Origin: Curtobacterium poinsettiae
GTDB taxonomy: Bacteria > Actinomycetota > Actinomycetes > Actinomycetales > Microbacteriaceae
Assembly (NCBI RefSeq): GCF_025677645.1
Contig: NZ_CP106879.1
Span: 1,054,001-1,118,000 of the forward strand
Direction of reading: 5' to 3'
DNA length: 64,000 bases
The notes beneath the pieces were generated by a model. That model saw nothing but the letters and a program-made list of their open reading frames with translations. It was not told where the DNA came from and did no database searches. Both the position numbers and the translations under genes were made by a program. Of the stretch, positions 16,770 to 25,006 are shown in pieces; positions within the stretch are counted from its first letter, which is position 1; each line of letters begins with the position of its first letter.

Positions 16770-17939
16770 ATGGCCGTGCAGCAGACCGTGTCAACGACCG
16801 CGGGTGCCGTCGGGACGACCCCGGGCGTTCTGCGGCAGATGAACTCGCGGGCGATCCTCGACGAGCTCCTGCGCGACGACGTCTCCCGCACGGTCACCGA
16901 CCTCGGGCGCACGGTCGGCCTCTCCCGCCCCACGGTCGAGGCCGCGCTGTCCGACCTGGTCGACGAGGGGTGGGTGACCGAGACCGAGGCGATCGCGACC
17001 CCGAACAAGGCCGGTCGTCGGGCCAAGCGCTTCGCGGCGGACGCGTCGGCCGGTTCCGTGCTCGGCGTGGACCTCGGCCTGCACGGGATCGTCGGCGTGC
17101 GCGCGGACCTGCGCGGCGTCACGCTCGCCCGGGTCGAGGAGCGCTACACGGACCTCGCCGACGCCGAGCAGGCCTGGTCGAGCGTGCAGGACGTCGTCCG
17201 TCGGCTGACGTCGCCCGTCGGTGGCACGGTCGGCGGCCCCCCTGGTGGCGCGCCGGTGCTCGGCGCCACGTTCGGGGTCCCGGCGGTCGTCGACCGCGAC
17301 GGCGCGATCGACTACACGGTCGCGGTGCCGGAGTGGGTCGAGCGGCGGGTGCCCGGCCGGATCCAGGACCTCTTCCCCGGAGTCGCCACCTTCTTCGACA
17401 ACGACGCCAAGCTGGCGGCCACGGCCGAGGCCCGGTGGGGGCGGTTCCACGGCGTCCGGGACGGCCTGTACCTGGTGATGGGTCGGCAGATCGGTGCCGC
17501 CCTGGTGGTCGACGGCTCGTTGGCGCGCGGTGCGCGCGGCGCGGCGGGCGAGATGGGCGGCATCGCCTCGACCGGCTGGCCCGAAGCACCCGCCCGCCTG
17601 GAGGCCCGGATTCCGTCCGACACGGACCTCGAGTCCGTCTTCGCGGCGGCGGCCCGGGGCTCGGTGTCGGCAGTCCGGATCGTCCGTGCGTTCGCGGCCG
17701 ACGTGGCACCCGGCGTCGTGCAGCTCGTGACGACGATCGACCCCGAGGTCGTCGTCGTCGGTGGTGAGGTCCTGCCGGCGGCAGAGGTGTTCTGCGCCGC
17801 GCTCGACGAGATCGTCACGCCACTGCTCCGGCACCCCGTGGTGTTCGCCCCGTCGACCGTCGGTCGCGACGCAGTCGCCCGGGGCGCGCTCGCCCGGTCG
17901 CTCGCGCACGTCCGCGCCGCCCACATGGGACTCGGCTGA
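16770..17939 (+). CDS. ROK-family transcriptional regulator (NagC/XylR type)
   Basis: A 389-residue repressor-type ROK protein. The N-terminal winged helix (about 20-75) includes LGRTVGLSRPTVEAALSDLV; the sugar-kinase-like domain follows, with VLGVDLGLHGIVGV and a glycine-rich segment GARGAAGEMGGIAS. ATG 16770 has a GTGGAGG site 3-9 bases upstream. The gene is divergent from the GH20 hexosaminidase with only 44 bases between the starts, so it probably represses that gene and itself in response to an amino sugar. The usual ROK zinc-binding cysteine cluster is not obvious. Confidence 0.88.
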   Translation: MAVQQTVSTTAGAVGTTPGVLRQMNSRAILDELLRDDVSRTVTDLGRTVGLSRPTVEAALSDLVDEGWVTETEAIATPNKAGRRAKRFAADASAGSVLGVDLGLHGIVGVRADLRGVTLARVEERYTDLADAEQAWSSVQDVVRRLTSPVGGTVGGPPGGAPVLGATFGVPAVVDRDGAIDYTVAVPEWVERRVPGRIQDLFPGVATFFDNDAKLAATAEARWGRFHGVRDGLYLVMGRQIGAALVVDGSLARGARGAAGEMGGIASTGWPEAPARLEARIPSDTDLESVFAAAARGSVSAVRIVRAFAADVAPGVVQLVTTIDPEVVVVGGEVLPAAEVFCAALDEIVTPLLRHPVVFAPSTVGRDAVARGALARSLAHVRAAHMGLG

Positions 17940-17990
17940 CACCCAGGGAGCGTGCCGGGTCCTGACAGGGCGTTCAGGGATGCTGGGTCC

Positions 17991-18761
17991 ATGACGACTG
18001 CCGTGACCGCCCGTGCCATGACCGTCGCCAGTGGCGACTCCACCGCTCCGTCGGACCTCGGCGGGCTCTCCGGCCTGGTGCTGCAGCTGATCGACGCGCT
18101 GGGGGAGTGGGGCGTCGGGCTGATGCTCTTCGTCGAGACGGTGTTCCCACCCATCCCGTCCGAGGTCATCCTGCCGCTGGCCGGGTTCCTCGCGGGTGCC
18201 GGCCAGATGAACCTCGTGCTGGTGCTCGTGCTGGCGACGATCGGTTCGTACCTCGGGGCGCTCGTGCTGTACTGGCTCGGCGCGAAGATCGGGTTCGAAC
18301 GCACCACGCGGTGGTTCGGCAAGCTGCCCCTGGTCGACGAGGACGACTTCCGCAAGGCGGCCGGCTGGTTCCACCGGCACGGCAAGAGCGCGGTGTTCTT
18401 CGGCCGGTTCGTCCCGATCGTCCGCAGCCTCATCTCGCTGCCGGCCGGCGCCGACCGCATGCACCTCGGCACGTTCTCGGTGTTCACGATCATCGCGAGC
18501 GGCATCTGGAACAGCGCACTCGTGCTGCTCGGTGCCGCGTTCGGGTCGCAGTACGACCAGGTCGAGGCGTACACCGAGTGGATCGACCGCGTGCTCTACG
18601 TCGTGATCGCCGTGGTCGTGGTGACCTTCGTCGTGCGTCGGGTCCGTCGTGTGCGTGCCGAGCGGCGTGCGGGCGGCCGCGACGACCACGACGACGACGC
18701 CGGCAGCCCTGCCGTGGGCGGTGCCCGGGGTCGCCGTCGCGCCGAGCCCGCCCGCGACTGA
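17991..18761 (+). CDS. DedA-family membrane protein
   Basis: A 256-residue DedA/VTT-domain membrane protein, a family linked to undecaprenyl-phosphate or phospholipid flipping and membrane homeostasis. The typical segments are present: ETVFPPIPSEVILPLAGFLA, LVLATIGSYLGALVLYWLG, then the re-entrant FFGRFVPIVRSLISLPAG with the functionally important Arg residues. The protein ends in a charged Arg/Asp-rich tail of about 45 residues after the last helix. ATG 17991 was chosen as the start of a normal-length homologue. Confidence 0.88.
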   Translation: MTTAVTARAMTVASGDSTAPSDLGGLSGLVLQLIDALGEWGVGLMLFVETVFPPIPSEVILPLAGFLAGAGQMNLVLVLVLATIGSYLGALVLYWLGAKIGFERTTRWFGKLPLVDEDDFRKAAGWFHRHGKSAVFFGRFVPIVRSLISLPAGADRMHLGTFSVFTIIASGIWNSALVLLGAAFGSQYDQVEAYTEWIDRVLYVVIAVVVVTFVVRRVRRVRAERRAGGRDDHDDDAGSPAVGGARGRRRAEPARD

Positions 18762-18764
18762 GCC

Positions 18765-18968
18765 TCAGGCCTTCGTCAGCGCTGACTCCTTGTGGGCGGC
18801 CTGCTTGCCGCTCTTCTCCGACTCGACGATCCAGTACGGGTCGTCGTCGGTCGGCTTGAAGTGCTGCCCGTCGAACTCGAAGTCGCTCGTCCGCTTCCGC
18901 ACGAGCGTGCCGGTCGTCCTGCCCTGCGAGGTGTTCCAGTGCACCTCGTCACCCTTCGACAATGCCAT
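18765..18968 (-). CDS. DUF2945 (HVA1/Tudor-like) small protein
   Basis: A 67-residue protein matching the DUF2945 'hypervirulence associated' Tudor-like fold. It shows KGDEVHWNTSQGRTTGTL at the start and a KPTDDDPYWIVESEKSGKQA stretch, ending in ALTKA. The biochemical role is unknown; members are small basic single-domain proteins. A strong AAGGAGG site precedes ATG 18968. It converges on the DedA gene with only 3 bases between the stops. Confidence 0.85.
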   Translation of the reverse strand: MALSKGDEVHWNTSQGRTTGTLVRKRTSDFEFDGQHFKPTDDDPYWIVESEKSGKQAAHKESALTKA

Positions 18969-19166
18969 GCTGTCCTCCTTGCGCGATTCCTCGTCGTGAT
19001 GGAGGTCGGACTGTACCCCGCCGATCCCCGGGGAATCAGGGAACCACGGCGATCACGATGTCGTAACGGCCATGCGGATCGAGAGTCGGACGCGTACCGT
19101 TTCCCATGAGCCCACACGCCGGCAGCGGCCGCGGAACCACGGGCTCCGGACAGGACGACGGACACC

Positions 19167-20219
19167 ATGACCCTGCTGGACAGCGCGCGGGCGGACACCG
19201 TGCTCGCTGCGCGGTACCGGCTCGTGAAGCTCATCGGCACCGGCGGTATGGGATCCGTCTACGAAGCCCGTGACGAGCACACGTACCGGGCCGTGGCCGT
19301 GAAGCTCTTCGCGACCCCGGACAAGATGACCACCGCCGACCGCGTCCGTCAGGAGCGCGAGATTCGGCTGCTCAGCATGCTCTCCCACCCGGGCCTCATC
19401 CCGCTGTACGACGCCGGGACCCACGAGTTCGAGGACGGCCCGCACCGGTTCATCGTGATGGAGCTCATCGCCGACACGACGCTGCTCCGCCGACTGTCCG
19501 AGGGGGCCCTGCACAACTACGAGGTGGCCGACCTCGGTGCGCAGCTCGCCGACGCCCTGGCGTACGTGCACTCACGCGGCATCGTGCACCGCGACGTCAA
19601 GCCCGCCAACATCCTGATCAGCGACGAGGGCTCGTCCGGGTTCGCCCGCACGGTCAAGCTCACCGACTTCGGCGTCGCCCACTTCGTCGACGGCTCCCGC
19701 CTGACGAACGACGGCACGGTCATCGGCACCGCCGCCTACCTCAGCCCGGAGCAGGTCGCCGGCGAACCGATCAGCTTCGCCACCGACGTGTACTCACTCG
19801 GGCTCGTCCTGCTCGAGGCGCTGACCGGCAAGCAGGAGTACTCGGGCACCCTCATCGAGGCTGCACTCGCCCGGCTCCGCCGCGATCCCGAGATCCCGGA
19901 CGACGTCGCCGACGAGTGGCGCGAGCTGCTCAGCCGGATGACCGCGCGCGACCCGGAGCGCCGGCCGACGGCGGTCGCCATCGCCAACGCGCTGCGCGGC
20001 GGCTCCACCCAGATCACCGGCCCGGTGCCGCTCGGCCCGGAACGCGTGAAGCACCAGCGAGACCACCGCATGCACCGCGCCGCCCACCGGCACGCCAAGC
20101 GCGGCACGTTCTCGGCGGTGCGTCGCTGGCGTCGGCGGAACGTCCTGGTCGGGTCGTTCGCGGCCTTCGGCGTCACCGCGGCCTGTGTGGCCGCGTACGT
20201 CGCTGGCGCCCTGCACTGA
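19167..20219 (+). CDS. Membrane-anchored Ser/Thr protein kinase
   Basis: A 350-residue Hanks-type kinase. Residues 17-280 form the kinase domain: glycine loop GTGGMGSVYEA, ATP-anchoring Lys46, catalytic HRD 141-143 in HRDVKPANIL, and the DFG motif with Asp167. The activation segment carries GTAAYLSPEQ. A His/Arg-rich linker (HQRDHRMHRAAHRHAKR) leads to one C-terminal membrane helix (about 325-347) with almost nothing outside, so it lacks the PASTA domains of PknB-type kinases. It has a -10-like TACCGT at 19095-19100. No phosphatase or substrate gene is adjacent. Confidence 0.93.
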   Translation: MTLLDSARADTVLAARYRLVKLIGTGGMGSVYEARDEHTYRAVAVKLFATPDKMTTADRVRQEREIRLLSMLSHPGLIPLYDAGTHEFEDGPHRFIVMELIADTTLLRRLSEGALHNYEVADLGAQLADALAYVHSRGIVHRDVKPANILISDEGSSGFARTVKLTDFGVAHFVDGSRLTNDGTVIGTAAYLSPEQVAGEPISFATDVYSLGLVLLEALTGKQEYSGTLIEAALARLRRDPEIPDDVADEWRELLSRMTARDPERRPTAVAIANALRGGSTQITGPVPLGPERVKHQRDHRMHRAAHRHAKRGTFSAVRRWRRRNVLVGSFAAFGVTAACVAAYVAGALH

Positions 20220-20274
20220 CCCGCTCGGCGGCTCGGTGCTCCGGGCACCGGAGCACCCTGGCAGGATGGACAGC

Positions 20275-20895
20275 ATGACCGACCAGCGCTGGATCAAGAT
20301 CTGTGGCCTGTCGACGCCCGACACCGTGGACGCCGCCATCGACGCGGGTGCCGACGCGGTCGGGTTCGTCTTCGCGGCGGGCAGCCCCCGGACCGTCACC
20401 GCCGACCTGGCGAAGGAACTGGTCGAGCGGGTGCCGGACGGCGTCGACGCCGTCGGGGTCTTCCGCGACCAGAAGATCGACGAGATCGTCGGCATCGCCT
20501 CCGAGGTCGGTCTCACCACGCTGCAGCTGCACGGTGGCGAGTCCCCGTCCGACTTCGCCCGGGCACGCGACGCCGGCTTCTTCACCATCCGGGCCATCGC
20601 GGCCGAGGACTACCTGCGCGAGACGCCCGAGCAGCGCGCCGCGTTCGACCACGACCTGCTGCTGCTCGACGCCGCCGTGCCCGGCAGCGGTCGGCTGATC
20701 GACCCGGCCACGATCGACGGCGTGGACGAGGCCTGGATCCTCGCCGGCGGGCTGACCCCGGCCAACGTGGTCGCCGCGGTCGAGGCGCTCGACCCCGACG
20801 GCGTCGACGTGTCGAGCGGTGTCGAGTCGGAGCGCGGCGTCAAGGACCCCGCGAAGATCCGTGCGTTCGTCGAGGCCGTCCGCAGCCTGGGCTGA
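20275..20895 (+). CDS. trpF: Phosphoribosylanthranilate isomerase
   Basis: A 206-residue single-domain TIM-barrel enzyme of tryptophan synthesis that converts phosphoribosylanthranilate to CdRP. It has the N-terminal KICGLSTPDTVDAAIDAGAD with the catalytic Cys, LQLHGGES in the middle, LAGGLTPANV and the C-terminal phosphate site VDVSSGVESERGVKDP. The length is normal for TrpF. The start is taken at ATG 20275; ATG 20266 is also possible. It stands alone, away from other trp genes, and is followed by a double-hairpin terminator. Confidence 0.93.
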   Translation: MTDQRWIKICGLSTPDTVDAAIDAGADAVGFVFAAGSPRTVTADLAKELVERVPDGVDAVGVFRDQKIDEIVGIASEVGLTTLQLHGGESPSDFARARDAGFFTIRAIAAEDYLRETPEQRAAFDHDLLLLDAAVPGSGRLIDPATIDGVDEAWILAGGLTPANVVAAVEALDPDGVDVSSGVESERGVKDPAKIRAFVEAVRSLG

Positions 20896-20913
20896 GCCGG
20901 CCGCACCGATCGG

Positions 20914-20982
20914 CCGCGGTCGCGGTTCTGGACGCGACCGCGGACCGACAGGAGGCACGGTGCGGGCCCGCCACGGGCCTCC
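20914..20982. terminator. Double-hairpin terminator after trpF
   Basis: A perfect hairpin CCGCGGTCGCG (20914-20924) / CGCGACCGCGG (20933-20943) with an 8-base loop is followed by a second, GGAGGCACGG.../...ACGGGCCTCC (20951-20982). It separates the convergent trpF and HAD genes. Confidence 0.8.
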
Positions 20983-20996
20983 CGTCCGCCGCGCGC

Positions 20997-21755
20997 TCAG
21001 CGCAGGGTGGGGATGAGCTCCGTCAGGAACGCGTCCGTGTCCTCCCAGCCCTGCACCGCGTGGCAGGGGACCCCGAGTGCCTTCACCGGGTAGTCGTTGC
21101 CCTCGGGGTCGAGCCGGTCGCCCACGAAGAGCGTGTCGTGGAGTGCGATGCCGGTGATCTCGGCCAGGCGCTGCATGCCGTAGGCCTTGTCGATGCCCTT
21201 GCGGGTGATGTCGATGCTGGTGGAGCCGCCCGAGCGGACCTCGAGGTCAGGCAGGTCCTGCTGCACCAGACGGCGCAGGTGGTCCTTCTTCTCGCCGGTC
21301 GGGTCCCACTGCTTCTTGACGTCCACCGGGGCGGACTGGCCGAGGGCGGAGAACGTGATCTGCGACCCGCGGTCCTCGAGGATGGCACCCCAGGTCTCGG
21401 ACTCCCAGTACCCGGCTTCCTGCGCACGGGCCTCGACCGCGGCGAGGGCGCGGTCCTTCTGCTCGTCGGTGAGGTCCTCGGCGTACTGCAGCGCCCAGTC
21501 CTGGTCCTCCCAGCGGTAGTACCGGGTGCCGCAGGTCGGCAGCAGGTGCAGGGCGTCGAGCGTCAGGCCGTCGCGCTGCCGGAGCGGGGTGACCAGCTGC
21601 TGCTCGAACTGGGTGAAGTTGCCGCCGGAGATGACCGCGACCGGCACGACCTCGAGCAGGGACGCGAAGGTCTCGAGCATGCGGGGATCGAGGGAGGACT
21701 TCGACGGGGCGAGCGTGTCGTCGAGGTCGAAGGCGACGAGGCGGGGCGTGGTCAT
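20997..21755 (-). CDS. HAD-IIB phosphatase, phosphomannomutase-like
   Basis: A 252-residue HAD-superfamily IIB protein. Motif I is AFDLDDTLAPSK near the N-terminus with both nucleophile Asp residues. Motif II lies in VAVISGGNFTQFEQ; the C-terminal motif is FVGDRLDPEGNDYPVK. The SGGxFxQF pattern and layout resemble the small eukaryotic-type phosphomannomutases, so it could be a sugar-phosphate phosphatase or mutase; the exact substrate is unknown. ATG 21755 is preceded by a G-rich ribosome-binding site. It is the last of three reverse-strand genes that are spaced too widely for a tight operon. Confidence 0.85.
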   Translation of the reverse strand: MTTPRLVAFDLDDTLAPSKSSLDPRMLETFASLLEVVPVAVISGGNFTQFEQQLVTPLRQRDGLTLDALHLLPTCGTRYYRWEDQDWALQYAEDLTDEQKDRALAAVEARAQEAGYWESETWGAILEDRGSQITFSALGQSAPVDVKKQWDPTGEKKDHLRRLVQQDLPDLEVRSGGSTSIDITRKGIDKAYGMQRLAEITGIALHDTLFVGDRLDPEGNDYPVKALGVPCHAVQGWEDTDAFLTELIPTLR

Positions 21756-21837
21756 GCCCCCGATCCTGCCAGAGCCCGCCGACCACCCGCAGGGTGCGAC
21801 CACGCGGGTGCAGCGGTGCTGCGCGATGTCTGCGGGG

Positions 21838-22269
21838 TCACGCGCGGTGCGTGGCAGGGACCCGGTCGCGGGCGTAGGTGATGTCCGTGTAGCCGTGCGG
21901 GGCGGGGTTGCCGTCCTCGTCGAGGTTCACGAACACGACCTCGTCGATCGTCAGGATGCTGCGGTGCGTGAAGAGGTTCCGCGCCTCGGCCCGCATGGTC
22001 AGCGACGTCCGGCCGAACCGGGTGGCGACGAGGCCGATCTCGACGATGTCGCCCTCCTTCGCCGACGACAGGAAGTTGATCTCCGACATGTACTTCGTGA
22101 CGACCTTGCCGTTGCCGAGCTGGATGATCGCGTAGACCGCGGCCTCCTCGTCGATCCAGCGGAGCAGGCTGCCGCCGAACAGCGTGCCGTTGGCGTTGAG
22201 GTCCTCCGGTCGCACCCACTTCCGGGTGTAGAAGTTCATCTCCGGTGGGGCGTCCTGGTGCTGATCCAT
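21838..22269 (-). CDS. Acyl-CoA thioesterase, YciA/hotdog fold
   Basis: A 143-residue single hotdog-fold thioesterase that hydrolyses acyl-CoA. The family signature LNANGTLFGGSLLRWIDEEA (residues about 24-43) includes the catalytic Asp. Residues TKYMSEINFLSSAKEGDIVE form the central strand. Length is standard and proteins of this type are hexamers in the cytoplasm. No other lipid gene is adjacent. Confidence 0.9.
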   Translation of the reverse strand: MDQHQDAPPEMNFYTRKWVRPEDLNANGTLFGGSLLRWIDEEAAVYAIIQLGNGKVVTKYMSEINFLSSAKEGDIVEIGLVATRFGRTSLTMRAEARNLFTHRSILTIDEVVFVNLDEDGNPAPHGYTDITYARDRVPATHRA

Positions 22270-22351
22270 GTCACGTCATGGTACGCCGACGGCCGCGCTC
22301 CCGCAGGGACGCGGCCGTCGTGGCGATCGCGGGCGGCGATCCCGCCGGAGC

Positions 22352-22948
22352 TCACTCCTTGACGAGGACGACCTCGTCGAGCGGGATGCGGGTGCGCGGG
22401 GCGACCTCGCGCTCGGCGGCCTTGTCGTCGAGCTGCGACGGGTGCGCGACGGTGCCGACGGCCGTGACGGTGTACGGCAGGAACCGCTCGGGCAGGTCGA
22501 ACGCGGCACGGAGCCCGGCGGGGTCGATGCCCGCCATCTGGTGCACGTGGAGCCCCTCGGCGTGGGCCTGCACGGTCAGGGCGGCGAGGGACTGGCCGAG
22601 GTCGTACTGCGCGAAGGGGCGCTCCTCGCCGTCGGCGGTCACGGTCTCGAGCACACCGACGACGAGGGCGCTGGCACGGAAGGCCCAGGCCGCGTTGAAG
22701 CCGAGCAGGTTCTCGTTGATCTTCCGGAACGTCTCGGTGCCGCGGCGGCCGGCGATGAAGCGGCGGGGCTGGAAGTTCATGGCCGACGGCGCCCAGCGAG
22801 CGGCCTCCAGGACGGCGTCGAGCTGGTCGTCCGAGATCGTCGCGGTCTCGTCGTAGGAGCGGGGGCTCCAGCGCTCCTCGAGCAGCGGCACGAGCGGCTG
22901 GCTGGAGTCGGTGGACCGGGTGAGGGTGTCGGCGTTCGTCGAGGTCAT
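22352..22948 (-). CDS. Nitroreductase-family flavoprotein
   Basis: A 198-residue FMN-dependent nitroreductase-family oxidoreductase that uses NAD(P)H. The FMN-binding signature is ERWSPRSYDE near residue 27 and AARWAPSAMNFQPRRF near residue 50. A FAQYDLGQSLAALTVQAHAEGLHVHQMAG stretch carries the conserved C-terminal flavin contacts. It is divergent from the AEC transporter gene; two perfect palindromes lie between them. Confidence 0.88.
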   Translation of the reverse strand: MTSTNADTLTRSTDSSQPLVPLLEERWSPRSYDETATISDDQLDAVLEAARWAPSAMNFQPRRFIAGRRGTETFRKINENLLGFNAAWAFRASALVVGVLETVTADGEERPFAQYDLGQSLAALTVQAHAEGLHVHQMAGIDPAGLRAAFDLPERFLPYTVTAVGTVAHPSQLDDKAAEREVAPRTRIPLDEVVLVKE

Positions 22949-22968
22949 GGTGCGCTCAACGGTATTCG

Positions 22969-23001
22969 ATGCGTACGCATTTCCGACCTGAGTGACGTCA
23001 C
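22969..23001. promoter_or_regulatory. Two perfect palindromes between divergent nitroreductase and carrier genes
   Basis: ATGCGTACGCAT (22969-22980) and GTGACGTCAC (22992-23001) lie in the 84-base gap between divergent starts. Both are good candidate operators for a shared regulator. The regulator itself is not in the window next to them. Confidence 0.5.
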
Positions 23002-23032
23002 ATCACCGCCGGCAGGTGCCAGGATGGAGGGG

Positions 23033-23956
23033 ATGGGTGGCGTGTTGACCGGCTTCGCGATCATCGGCGCGATCATCGCCGGTGGGTACGTCGTCGGACG
23101 CATCGGCCTGCTGGGCCCGCACGCGCAGTTCGTGATGAGCAGGCTCGCGTTCTTCGTGCTGATGCCGTGCCTGTTGTTCCACACCATCGCGACCGCCGAC
23201 ATCGCGTCGCTGCTGTCCTCGATGCTCTGGGTCTCGCTGCTGAGCGCCGCCGTGGTGGCCCTCGGCGCCGCGGCGGTGTTCCGCTTCGTGCTGCGCCGCC
23301 CCGTCACCACGACCACCGTCGGCGCGCTGGCGTCGAGCTACGTCAACGCGAACAACATCGGGTTGCCGGTGGCCGTGTACGTGCTCGGCCAGGCGACCGC
23401 GGTCGTCCCGGTGATCCTGCTGCAGCTCGTCGTGATGGCCCCGATCGCGCTGACGATCCTCGACGCTGCGACCGCGGGTGGCGGCGGGTGGGGGCGGCGG
23501 ATCGCCGGGCCGTTCCGGAACCCGATCATCATCGCCTCGCTCGTCGGGCTCGTGTGCTCGGCGACCGGGATCACGCTGCCGGACCCCGTACTGGAGCCGT
23601 TCTCGCTCGTCGGCGCCGCCGCGGTGCCCGTCGTGCTGCTGTCGTTCGGGATGAGCCTGCACGGTGCGACCCCGCTGCGGGACCCTGCGATCCGGACGGA
23701 CGTCATCGTCGCGTCGTCGATCAAGCTCGTCGTGATGCCGGCCGTGGCGTTCGTGTTCGCCCGGTTCGTTTTCGGGCTCGGCGACCAGGACGTCTTCGTG
23801 CTCACCACCCTCGGCGCCCTGCCGGCGGCGCAGAACGTCTTCAACTACGCGCAGCGGTACGGGGCAGCGGTCCCGGTGGCGCGCGACGTCGTGCTCATCT
23901 CGACGCTCGGCTCGGTGCCCGTGCTCGTCGCGATCGCCGCCCTGCTGCACCCGTAG
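23033..23956 (+). CDS. AEC family transporter (auxin efflux carrier type)
   Basis: A 307-residue permease of the AEC family, exporters or carriers of small organic acids. It has the usual ten membrane helices arranged 5+5 with a short cytoplasmic loop in between (about 155-170). The conserved crossover region appears as SSYVNANNIGLPVAVYVLGQ in the first half and PAAQNVFNYAQRYG in the second. ATG 23033 has AGGA eight bases upstream; ATG 23024 and GTG 23042 are possible alternatives. Its substrate is unknown. Confidence 0.88.
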   Translation: MGGVLTGFAIIGAIIAGGYVVGRIGLLGPHAQFVMSRLAFFVLMPCLLFHTIATADIASLLSSMLWVSLLSAAVVALGAAAVFRFVLRRPVTTTTVGALASSYVNANNIGLPVAVYVLGQATAVVPVILLQLVVMAPIALTILDAATAGGGGWGRRIAGPFRNPIIIASLVGLVCSATGITLPDPVLEPFSLVGAAAVPVVLLSFGMSLHGATPLRDPAIRTDVIVASSIKLVVMPAVAFVFARFVFGLGDQDVFVLTTLGALPAAQNVFNYAQRYGAAVPVARDVVLISTLGSVPVLVAIAALLHP

Positions 23957-24022
23957 CGCGCCCTGGACGCGCGCCGCGGCGGACGGGAGGCCCGTGGCGG
24001 GGGCGCAGCGGGCCTCCCGTCC
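23956..24022 (+). terminator. Double-hairpin terminator of the AEC carrier gene
   Basis: A small hairpin GCGCG-ccctgga-...CGCGC begins at the last base of the stop. A second follows with 14-base arms GGACGGGAGGCCCG (23981-23994) and CGGGCCTCCCGTCC (24009-24022), an exact inverted repeat. Confidence 0.8.
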
Positions 24023-24048
24023 GGCCGTGGTCGCGACCACTGCGGATG

Positions 24049-24104
24049 GTGAGCAGGAACGGTCGGGTCGCGTCCGCCGACCCGACCACGACTGCTCACG
24101 AAGC
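24049..24104. repeat. GTGAGCAG palindromic repeat, copy 1
   Basis: GTGAGCAG...GGTCGGGTCG (24049-24070) pairs with CGACCCGACC...CTGCTCAC (24078-24099), followed by the family's GAAGC flank. Four bases in the middle of each arm do not pair, making it the least perfect of five copies. It lies next to the AEC terminator. Confidence 0.85.
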
Positions 24105-24183
24105 ACGGACGGCGCGCGCGTACCCTGGCGGGCACGCGGGGCGGACCGCTCCGTGACCGATGACCACGACGAGGAGACCGGCG

Positions 24184-24591
24184 ATGGACACGATGGCGAT
24201 GATGAAGAACATGTCGATGACGGACATGCCCGTGGAGATGGACATGGACACGATGCAGGACACGATGATGGCGATGAACGCCGCGTCGATGGCTGCGACG
24301 ATGTGCTCCGCGGCCGACATGCGGATGGGCGGCGAGATGGCCACCTGCGCCGCGATGTGCTCGAACACCGCGATGCTCGCGGACACCGGCATGCGGATGA
24401 TGATGCGTCCGATGGGGATGGACACGGCCGCGATGCAGGCGATGCTCATGGCCGTCGTCGCGATGGGCACCGCGTGTGCCGCCGAGTGCCGCCGGCACCA
24501 GGACATGGACGAGTCGTGCCGCTACTGCGCCATGGCCTGCGACGAGATGGTGTCCAAGTGCCAGGCGATGCTCGACTCGATGGCGGCCTGA
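24184..24591 (+). CDS. Met/Cys-rich four-helix-bundle copper-binding protein (Csp type)
   Basis: A 135-residue protein with about 35 Met (roughly a quarter of all residues) and nine Cys. The C-terminal half has the spacing of DUF326/Csp copper-storage bundles: CAAECRRHQDMDESCRYCAMAC, then VSKC. The N-terminal half is dominated by Met, Asp and Ala (MDTMAMMKNMSM...), as in copper(I)-binding Met-rich segments. No signal peptide is seen, so it should be cytosolic. ATG 24184 is chosen because GAGGAG lies 7 bases upstream; an ATG at 24160 has none. A -10-like TACCCT with a partial dyad lies at 24121. Copper storage or buffering is the likely role. Confidence 0.78.
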   Translation: MDTMAMMKNMSMTDMPVEMDMDTMQDTMMAMNAASMAATMCSAADMRMGGEMATCAAMCSNTAMLADTGMRMMMRPMGMDTAAMQAMLMAVVAMGTACAAECRRHQDMDESCRYCAMACDEMVSKCQAMLDSMAA

Positions 24592-24624
24592 GCAACTCCG
24601 CCTGCGCTCCGCGACGCGTGCGCG

Positions 24625-24873
24625 CTACGCGACGCGTGCGGTGTTCTGTCGACCGCTGGCGCTGAGGATCTCTGCGACCGGGTGGTGGGCGACCGGCTCG
24701 CCGACCGACAGGACGCCGTCGGCGTCCGCCACCCGCAGCTGCGTGGTGCTCCCGTCGAGGAACAGCACCACGGCGTCGGCTGCGCGGGTCTCGACGACGA
24801 TGCCGTCGCGCCACGCACCGGGGGCTGCGGTCGCCATGAGGCGCTGGATGGGAAGGATCGTCGTGCGGGACAT
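24625..24873 (-). CDS. Small conserved-type protein of unknown function
   Basis: An 82-residue protein that I do not recognise. It alternates hydrophobic and polar residues as in a small beta-barrel (WRDGIVVETRAADAVVLFLD, then TTQLRVADADGVLSVGEPVA) and ends in a basic tail. It has no membrane helix or signal peptide. A good AGGTGAAG ribosome-binding site before ATG 24873 and normal codon use support it as a real gene. It converges on the copper-protein gene. Confidence 0.6.
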   Translation of the reverse strand: MSRTTILPIQRLMATAAPGAWRDGIVVETRAADAVVLFLDGSTTQLRVADADGVLSVGEPVAHHPVAEILSASGRQNTARVA

Positions 24874-25006
24874 GGCTTCACCTGCTCTCGAAGGGGTTCG
24901 GTGCAGGAAACCTACGTCGGCGTGACGGACGGCTCAATCACGGCGGACGCCGGGCGTAACAGAGCCGGGCGGGCGCCGTCGATCCGGACCGGTGACCCGA
25001 CTCCGA

